Shown here in pieces: positions 25,298-30,480 of a DNA stretch of 30,480 nt. How positions within the stretch are numbered: the stretch's first letter is position 1; each line of letters starts with the position of its first letter. Source of the stretch: JBHIFB01 sp046760905 (GTDB lineage: Bacteria > Gemmatimonadota > CAZMKB01); assembly GCA_046760905.1 (NCBI GenBank), contig JBHIFB010000023.1, positions 1 through 30,480 on the forward strand, given 5' to 3'. The notes beneath the pieces are model-generated. The model did not search any database and was not told the origin of the DNA. It saw nothing but the letters and a program-made list of their open reading frames with translations. Position numbers and translations under genes: made by a program.

Positions 25298-26863
25298 ATG
25301 AGTGCTGCCTCCAGACGGTCATTGTTTATTCTTTTTCTTATCACTCTTGCGTGTTCCCAGCAGCCGCACAGACGGGTCGTGGTACTGGGCTTTGACGGAT
25401 TAAGCCCCCAGCTCCTCTTTCCCTGGACACGAGAAGGAGAACTCCCATCGTTCCATCAGCTGATGAAAACCGGGTCATACGGAATCCTCAATTCGACCCT
25501 TCCCCCATCTTCTGCTCCAGCGTGGACCTCCTGCATTACCGGCGTGGGACCGGGGAAGCACGGAATTTTCAGTTTCATACGGCTGATCGGGCCAGTCTGG
25601 GAAGGCGCATCAGCGCCGAAACTGTCTTTCAATTCATCCATGTCGAATGACGCGAAAACCCTCTGGGAAATCATCGGGAGTGTGGACAGGAAATCGATAT
25701 CCATCAATGTCCCGCTCACTTCTCCCCCCTGCGAGATCAACGGGATCATGATCGCCGGGTTCCCCCACCCTTCGAAAGCCCCTCTCACCTACCCCGAAAG
25801 TCTTGAGAAAGAGATTCCGGAGTACAGACCCGATGTATACGGGGTCGCCGTGCAGCCTGGTAAGGAGGATGAATTCCTTACGGATGTGTACGATATCTGC
25901 GAAAAACGCGAAAGGGCGGCACTCGAATTCTTTGATGAAGAAGACTGGGATCTCTTCTTCGCCGTCTTCACTCTCACCGACAGGATTCAGCACTACTTCT
26001 GGAAATACATGGACTCAGACCATCCACTCTATACCGAAGACCGAGGTGGTGTGTACCACGACGAGATAAAAAGAGCCTACCAGAGGGCAGATGAGATCCT
26101 GGGACGATTTATAAGCAGGCTGGACGATTACACGTATCTGATAGTGATGTCAGATCACGGTTTCCGACCCGTGAGAAAACAGGTGAATGGAAACGTTTTT
26201 CTCAAAGAAGTGAACAGTGATTCCATGTTCATGCTGTATCCGACCAACAATTTCGGATCCGTTTTCGAGGTGAAACCCAGACTTCCACTGATGAAAAGCC
26301 AGGAAACAGATGCCATGAGAGAGGATTTTATCAAGCGGATGATTCATCAGCTCGAAACTCTCGAAGATCCGCAGACAGGGGCCAGAATCATAAACAAGAC
26401 CTATACACGGGAGGAACTCTACAGCGGACCTCACCTTTCAGAAGCACCGGACATAATCGCGATGGAGAATGAAGGGTACCTTTTCCTGAACCTCGTTAAA
26501 AAGCAAGGCCTCACTCTCATCCAGAACCCTCCTGACCGGAGCTTCTTTTCGGGTTTCCATCGGAGAGAAGGCGTGGTGTTTCTGAAAGGAAATGGAGTAA
26601 TCGAAGGAAATGAGCTCGACGGAAACAGCATTCTGGATATCGCACCGACGGTGCTCGCGCTTCTTGATGTTACGATCGAACAGGACATGGAAGGCTCACC
26701 ACTAACGGAGGCCTTTGTAGAGGAGATGCGGGGAAAAATGCACACTGACGAACGGTTCTCGTACGACATTGCTACTGCAGAGAGACGATATATTCTGGGA
26801 GAGGAAGGATACTTGGATAGAGAAGTGGAAAAAGAATTGAAATCAATCGGTTATGTGAGGTAG
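25298..26863 (+). CDS. Type I phosphodiesterase/nucleotide pyrophosphatase-like lipoprotein
   Basis: A 521-residue protein of the alkaline phosphatase superfamily. A short hydrophobic leader ends at C19 (FLITLACS), a probable lipoprotein site. Metal-site residues are recognisable: D33 in VVVLGFDGLSPQ, the Thr nucleophile in SSAPAWTSCITG (T77) followed by GPGKHGIFSF, and D286-H287 in VMSDHGFRP. A late DIAPTVLALLDV segment is also typical. Family members split phosphodiester or pyrophosphate bonds; the substrate cannot be read here. ATG 25298 has GGAAG eight bases upstream. It appears monocistronic. The C-terminus EKELKSIGYVR resembles a segment of the sulfatase-TPR protein (IEKLESLGYTV), a shared feature of this hydrolase group. 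Confidence 0.87.
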   Translation: MSAASRRSLFILFLITLACSQQPHRRVVVLGFDGLSPQLLFPWTREGELPSFHQLMKTGSYGILNSTLPPSSAPAWTSCITGVGPGKHGIFSFIRLIGPVWEGASAPKLSFNSSMSNDAKTLWEIIGSVDRKSISINVPLTSPPCEINGIMIAGFPHPSKAPLTYPESLEKEIPEYRPDVYGVAVQPGKEDEFLTDVYDICEKRERAALEFFDEEDWDLFFAVFTLTDRIQHYFWKYMDSDHPLYTEDRGGVYHDEIKRAYQRADEILGRFISRLDDYTYLIVMSDHGFRPVRKQVNGNVFLKEVNSDSMFMLYPTNNFGSVFEVKPRLPLMKSQETDAMREDFIKRMIHQLETLEDPQTGARIINKTYTREELYSGPHLSEAPDIIAMENEGYLFLNLVKKQGLTLIQNPPDRSFFSGFHRREGVVFLKGNGVIEGNELDGNSILDIAPTVLALLDVTIEQDMEGSPLTEAFVEEMRGKMHTDERFSYDIATAERRYILGEEGYLDREVEKELKSIGYVR

Positions 26864-27209
26864 GAGATTTGTGTTACAAATGAAGAATCGGAACATTCAT
26901 CAAAGAAATGTACCATATAGAGGCCATGACTCTCAACGGATTACCTTAGAACAGCAAATCTACCTTTTGAAACAAAATGGAAACTACACTGATCGCCTTA
27001 GACCGATCAATCCGTGCAATCGAGAGTAAAGGGTAATCATACTGGAATCTCACTTCAACAATATAACAATTTCCCGTTTTGAAACAGATTACATGAAATA
27101 CCTTTGATTTTACGGGCAATGTCCCGTAAGGCGTATCTATAGATAGACGCATAAATCAACAGTAAATTAGTCAGATGAGAACACAATCTCTGAAAAAAGG
27201 ATTTCATGC
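26864..27209. other. Intergenic region with hairpins upstream of mnmA
   Basis: AT-rich and without a convincing gene. A hairpin ATTTGT-gtt-ACAAAT (26867-26881) follows the phosphodiesterase stop at once. Two more inverted repeats lie in tandem at 27110-27150. The decanucleotide TTTTGAAACA occurs twice (near 26967 and 27078). A 68-codon minus-strand frame (26946-27152) has no ribosome site and no recognisable domain. Confidence 0.5.
27110..27150 (+). promoter_or_regulatory. Tandem hairpins in the mnmA leader
   Basis: TTACGGG (27110-27116) and CCCGTAA (27123-27129) form a perfect 7-bp stem with a 6-base loop. One base later a near-palindrome (27131-27150) holds the perfect TATCTATAGATA core within GCG and CGC arms offset by two bases. 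They end 60 bases before the mnmA start. A leader attenuator or protein site is possible; no known riboswitch is recognised. Confidence 0.4.
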
Positions 27210-28391
27210 GTGGTCACTTTGAAGGCAAGGAAGGGAAAGAGGAAAGGAAAAGTGCTCGTTGCGATGAGCGGCGGCGTTGACAGCTCGGTTGCGGCTCTGA
27301 ATCTACATCGTGAGGGGTACGATGTCATCGGCGTTACCATGAAACTTTTCTGCTACGGTGATATTCAAAGATCAGGCGGCATGAGAACCTGTTGCTCGGT
27401 AGAGTCCGCACGTGCCGCCGCCGCAGTGGCAGAAACAATAGGAATTCCTCACACTGTAATCGACATGGAGAAAGAGTTCAAGCATGAGGTCCTAAGGAAC
27501 TTCTTCGAGGAGTATTCAAAAGGCAGGACCCCTAATCCGTGTGTTCTCTGCAACAGTAAGCTGAAGTTCTTCCATCTCCTTAAGCGTGGAATTGAACTCG
27601 GAGCGCAATACATTGCAACGGGTCACTACGCGCGCATCGGAATATCCGAAAAGGGCGGGAAAATCCGCTACAGTCTTAAAAAGGCAATCGACAGGGAGAA
27701 GGATCAGAGTTATTTCCTCTGGGAGATGAATCAAGATGTCCTCGCACATACGCTATTCCCTCTCGGGAAGCTAAGCAAGGCCGAGGTGAGGGAGATAGCA
27801 AAGGGTGCAGGGTTGCACGTCGCAGAAAGTCCTGAAAGCCAGGATTTCTGCTTCCTGCCGATGGAGAAACTGGTGGGAACGGGCCTCGCTGATGCATTGT
27901 TGGATGAGCTCGGGATACAGACAGAAGCCACCACGGCCGGCCCCATCGTGGACACGCGGGGAGAGCGGATTGGAACACACCGGGGCATAGCATACTTCAC
28001 TACAGGACAGAGGCGTGGTCTGGGCCTGGCTCTTGGAAGGCCGGCATACGTGGTAAGGATAGAACCAGAAACGAACACGCTGGTCGTTGGTTTTGAAGAG
28101 GATCTTCGCGTAAGAAGATTCTCTGTCGAGGATGTCAACTGGATATCGGGGCAGACTCCCGGATCATCCGTCACATGTCATGTAAAGGTAAGATCGCGAT
28201 CGGAGGAGATCCCAGCCACCATCTGCCCAACCGGAATAGACTCTGCGGTCATAGAACTTCATGAGTCAAAGAAGGCCGTCACTCCCGGTCAATCAACAGT
28301 ATGGTATGAGGGATCAGAACTCATCGGTGGTGGAATAATAAATAAGACTGTACTGCTTCAGGAATCAATGGCAGAGAGTAGTAAACGGTAG
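27210..28391 (+). CDS. mnmA: tRNA-specific 2-thiouridylase MnmA
   Basis: It thiolates U34 in the wobble position of Lys, Glu and Gln tRNAs. The N-type ATP pyrophosphatase P-loop SGGVDSS is at 20-26. The catalytic region NPCVLCNSKLKF gives C111 and C114, and the partner cysteine is C214 in ESQDFCFL. The tRNA-binding and C-terminal barrel domains are present (TTGQRRGLGLALGRPAYVVRIE). Canonical MnmA has Asp where C111 is, so the active site here is a CxxC plus C type. The start is GTG 27210 with AAGG nine bases upstream; a basic, lysine-rich stretch precedes the core. The last 34 bases overlap the end of the HIT gene on the other strand. Confidence 0.96.
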   Translation: MVTLKARKGKRKGKVLVAMSGGVDSSVAALNLHREGYDVIGVTMKLFCYGDIQRSGGMRTCCSVESARAAAAVAETIGIPHTVIDMEKEFKHEVLRNFFEEYSKGRTPNPCVLCNSKLKFFHLLKRGIELGAQYIATGHYARIGISEKGGKIRYSLKKAIDREKDQSYFLWEMNQDVLAHTLFPLGKLSKAEVREIAKGAGLHVAESPESQDFCFLPMEKLVGTGLADALLDELGIQTEATTAGPIVDTRGERIGTHRGIAYFTTGQRRGLGLALGRPAYVVRIEPETNTLVVGFEEDLRVRRFSVEDVNWISGQTPGSSVTCHVKVRSRSEEIPATICPTGIDSAVIELHESKKAVTPGQSTVWYEGSELIGGGIINKTVLLQESMAESSKR

Positions 28392-28837
28392 GATTCTTCA
28401 AGCATCTGAGGGATGACCTTCGTATTGGATATGACTGTCATATGACTCGTGTCCCCGGTCCACCTCGGGACGACGTGAACATGAAAATGGCCAATCACGC
28501 CGGCACCGGCTGACCTTCCGATGTTTGCACCTATGTTAAGGCCCTGAGGTTCATACACTTTCCTGATACGCTTCTCCCACATCTTCACAAACCTCATGAG
28601 CTCCATCATCTCCTCTTCCTCCATCATCATAGGTGAGCCCACATGCCTGTTGGGCGCAATCATGATGTGGCCACTGTTGTAAGGGTAAATGTTCAGAAGG
28701 GCAAAAGTGTTTTTTCCCCTCTCGAGGATGAAATTGTCGGCGTCTCTCTTTTCCGAAATCTTAGTGCAGAAAATGCATTCGTCTTCTTTGTCACTCAAGA
28801 TATACTCCATCCGCCACGGTGTCCACAATCTCTCCAT
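28358..28837 (-). CDS. HIT-family hydrolase (Ap4A-phosphorylase-like)
   Basis: A histidine-triad protein of about 159 residues. The triad is in GHFHVHVVPRW. An N-terminal CIFC pair, and the opening ERLWTPWRMEYILSDKEDECIFC, match the group that includes the diadenosine tetraphosphate phosphorylase of mycobacteria. It presumably cleaves dinucleoside polyphosphates or adenylyl compounds in the cytoplasm. I chose ATG 28837, where the conserved region begins and GGGAG lies upstream; an earlier ATG at 28888 would add 17 poorly conserved residues. Its last 34 bases overlap the mnmA 3' end. Confidence 0.9.
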   Translation of the reverse strand: MERLWTPWRMEYILSDKEDECIFCTKISEKRDADNFILERGKNTFALLNIYPYNSGHIMIAPNRHVGSPMMMEEEEMMELMRFVKMWEKRIRKVYEPQGLNIGANIGRSAGAGVIGHFHVHVVPRWTGDTSHMTVISNTKVIPQMLEESYRLLLSAIDS

Positions 28838-28899
28838 GCTCCCATTCTCCCATCCTTCCAGCTCTGAGCAAACCCGGCAACAGTCCAAAACCTAAGGAA

Positions 28900-29115
28900 A
28901 GCGCCTGTGAATGTCAACTCTGAAAGTGCTCTTGTCAAGAGTGGATTACATAACCTCCTTGTAAGGAGTCTACCCTAGATGCGTTTCACTTTGGCCCCTT
29001 ACCGTTTTCTCCTTCAGCTATCTTCCCCGTTTCGACGGAGTCAACTCTGCGCTGTCCTGGCAGCATGATAATGTCCCGGCAGGATGTCGCAATCAAGCTT
29101 CAAGCCTCAAAGGGC
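28900..29115 (-). ncRNA. Structured non-coding tail of the IS110-type element, possible guide RNA region
   Basis: A non-coding stretch behind the broken transposase. It has the palindromes CTCTTG-t-CAAGAG (28929-28941) and CTCCTT-gt-AAGGAG (28955-28968), two near-identical direct repeats TGTCC(T/C)GGCAG (29053-29063 and 29072-29082), and a hairpin AAGCC/GGCTT over the transposase stop (29102-29117). In IS1111-type elements the guide RNA (seekRNA) is encoded after the transposase, while in the IS110 group it lies before. The assignment here is by position and structure only; the element is dead. Confidence 0.25.
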
Positions 29116-29926
29116 TTATGACATCCCCGCGCTTATCCTGCCGTGGACGAAACGGTTCTTAGCCAGATTGGGTTCTTTATACTCCTCACCCTTGACGAGC
29201 ATCCACCAAGTGGCTTCCGCCAGGTGCCGGGCGAGGACACCAACGGCCTTGGAGTGCCCCCTCTTTCTCGCAACCCTCTCATAAAGCTCACAGACGTGGC
29301 GCTCCCTCAACGAGCGACGATGGATGGAAATCACATTCGCCGCTTCAATGTATGCCCATTTCAAGCACAAGAAGCCTCTCAAGAGATAACCGCGTGTGTG
29401 GTGGAAGTAACAATAGACGCTCTTCAAGGAGCTCACGCCCCCTCACACCAAACAGATCAGTCACACCCCGAACGGTCAAGCCATACTTGGCCAGGGTAGA
29501 GTGAATACGGTTCTTCAAGTGAGTCCGCTCCCTCGTGAGCACCATCCGGGTCCTCGGAAGGTCCCTCAAGTCCCGGATCTCCTGTGGAGGAATCCATACG
29601 CCGGGAAGGGTCCCATTCCTCTGCAACATATTCAGCCCCCTAACATCAAGCTTATCACTCTTGCTGAAAAGGCCCATCATCAACTTTGCCTTGCGAGCAT
29701 GAACCAAGCGCGGCATCATTCCCGCCTCTCAGGTCTCATCCACAATCCAGTACCAGTTGCCGATCGTCTCCACGGCCACAGGAGAACCACGATCAAATCC
29801 CTGAAGAAACTCACAGAGCGATCCCCTCTCATGACTGATCCTCCGCTCACACACCAATTCCCCTGACGGCCCTTCTACAGATGCCAATGTGTAATACTTG
29901 TGAGAATCGAAAGCAATATACTGCAT
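29116..29926 (-). pseudogene. Broken IS110-family transposase
   Basis: The N-terminal piece (29729-29926) carries AFDSHKYYTLASVEGPSGELV and VAVETIGNWYWIVDE, the first two acidic sites of the DEDD RuvC-like domain. An in-frame TGA at about 29729 breaks it just before EAGMMPRLVHARKAKLMMG. The frame then continues to about 29345 (DLPRTRMVLTRERTHLKNRIHSTLAKYGL, the helical linker). There it meets, in another frame, KWAYIEAANVISIHR...HLAEATWWMLVKGEEYKEP, the C-terminal end. About 100 codons are missing between them, including the Transposase_20 region with the catalytic serine. A stop, a deletion and a frameshift make it non-functional. GGAAGGGGG lies before the original ATG. Confidence 0.85.
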
Positions 29927-30159
29927 GGTCGCTGCACCCCCTTCCTTCTAGTTCTCTCATAAACTAACCAGTTCCCCCCTGTGATGCAGCGCTTTCATAA
30001 TATCAAGCCGAAAATCCCATTTTCCTGGCAAATTCCCACTGTTCATCCTCAACGACAGTCCTCAAAGGAAGTACCCAGCGGCCAAATTCCTCCTCCTGGA
30101 CGTACGAATCCCTCAAGGGGGCAACACAGAGATCACCTGGAAGGAGAGACGGGAGCCCA
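29927..30159. other. Non-coding spacer between two IS remnants
   Basis: No gene is seen. Two imperfect copies of an AAATCCCATTTTCC / AAATTCCCACTGTTC motif occur near 30012-30047, spaced about 20 bp. They may be terminal repeats of a lost element, but I cannot assign a family. Confidence 0.4.
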
Positions 30160-30480
30160 TCACGCGGCACTGTCAGCGAACGGTCCTGCCCGGGCGTCTG
30201 TTCCCTTCCCCTTCAGGTGGGCGAGAATCTTCTGGATCGGCTTCCTCTCGGTAATAAAGGAGATAATTTTCATCTCAGTCCCACACCGGGGACATGTGAG
30301 TTTCACCTCGAACACCAGGCGCAGGAGCCCCGCCCACTTCCGCCTCCAGTGTATGGGAGCACGTGTCTCCCTCGTCCCTCACCCACCCTCGTTGTCACCA
30401 GCCCCCAACTTTTCCTTCTTCCTCACCCCCCGTGTTCTGTTTGAGTACCAGCCGAAATAACGAGTTGTCTGTTCCCAGGG
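30160..30480 (-). pseudogene. C-terminal fragment of a broken IS91-family transposase
   Basis: Reading the minus strand in from the right edge gives RYFGWYSNRTRGVRKK, a stop (TGA at 30379-30381), then RKWAGLLRLVFEVKLTCPRCGTEMKIISFITE and QKILAHLKGK to a TGA at 30160. These match the end of IS91-type (Y2 rolling-circle) transposases, where a YYGWYSNR motif is followed by a CPxCG segment and a helix. The in-frame stop splits the two motifs, so the copy is inactive. The catalytic tyrosines would lie beyond the window. Confidence 0.8.

Larger units (their letters stand above)
28900..30480. mobile_element. Insertion-sequence graveyard
   Basis: Two unrelated decayed transposases (IS110 and IS91 families) lie side by side on the same strand, with non-coding, repeat-bearing DNA around them. 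The block starts immediately behind the HIT gene and runs off the right edge. Precise element ends could not be fixed. Confidence 0.7.

Noticed and set aside
26946..27152. 68-codon minus-strand frame as a small gene
   Set aside because: There is no ribosome site and no domain, and it overlaps the palindromes upstream of mnmA. I leave it as unproven.
29729..30381. TGA codons read through (recoding) in both transposase fragments
   Set aside because: TGA ends several intact genes here (for example the CPBP, HIT and VCBS genes), and the IS110 copy also has a deletion and frameshift, so simple decay explains the stops.

Overview
The window looks like one chromosomal stretch of a Gram-negative (diderm) bacterium with intermediate GC. 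No rRNA or tRNA is present, so the taxonomy is inference. A dnaX-ybaB-recR cluster that runs on into an MglA-like GTPase, phospholipid synthesis genes and an NtrC-type regulator, together with sulfatase-TPR and FG-GAP/VCBS proteins, suggests an uncultured FCB-like or neighbouring lineage rather than a model proteobacterium.

Layout. (1) 1-266: a non-coding left edge with several competing inverted repeats. (2) 267-7322, minus strand: a tight run of nine genes read dnaX, ybaB, recR, MglA-like GTPase, pgsA, pgpA, cinA-like, thpR, ntrX-like. A good sigma70-type promoter lies at 7450-7478. (3) 7594-9867, plus: a probable lipoprotein with a sulfatase-like domain fused to TPRs. (4) 9941-14251, minus: a 1436-residue, highly polytopic NtrY-like histidine kinase, the plausible partner of the ntrX-like regulator 8 kb away. 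(5) 14324-16565, plus, divergent from the kinase: a Crp/Fnr regulator, a CPBP intramembrane protease and a Yip1-type membrane protein. (6) 16705-22605, plus: a complete tripartite export operon (TolC-like channel, periplasmic adaptor, ABC ATPase, two MacB/FtsX-type permeases). (7) 22651-24876, minus: a secreted protein of 14 FG-GAP/VCBS repeats, with a near-ideal promoter and a 20-bp palindrome in its leader. (8) 25298-26863, plus: a phosphodiesterase/pyrophosphatase-like lipoprotein. (9) 27210-28391, plus: mnmA, overlapping tail-to-tail with a HIT-family hydrolase gene on the minus strand (28358-28837). (10) 28900-30480: an insertion-sequence graveyard with a broken IS110-family transposase and the C-terminal end of a broken IS91-family transposase running off the right edge.

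How the parts fit. The minus-strand operon joins replication and repair genes (dnaX, ybaB, recR) with phosphatidylglycerol synthesis (pgsA, pgpA). The centre and right of the window are about the cell envelope: a multi-input membrane kinase, a membrane protease, an exporter, two alkaline-phosphatase-superfamily lipoproteins and a secreted beta-propeller protein. I see no defence island, phage, CRISPR array or obvious new multi-gene system. The most unusual items are the giant NtrY-like kinase, the MglA-like GTPase with an altered switch region, an EF-hand loop in the TolC-like channel, operator-like palindromes, and a possible guide-RNA region behind the dead IS110 element.
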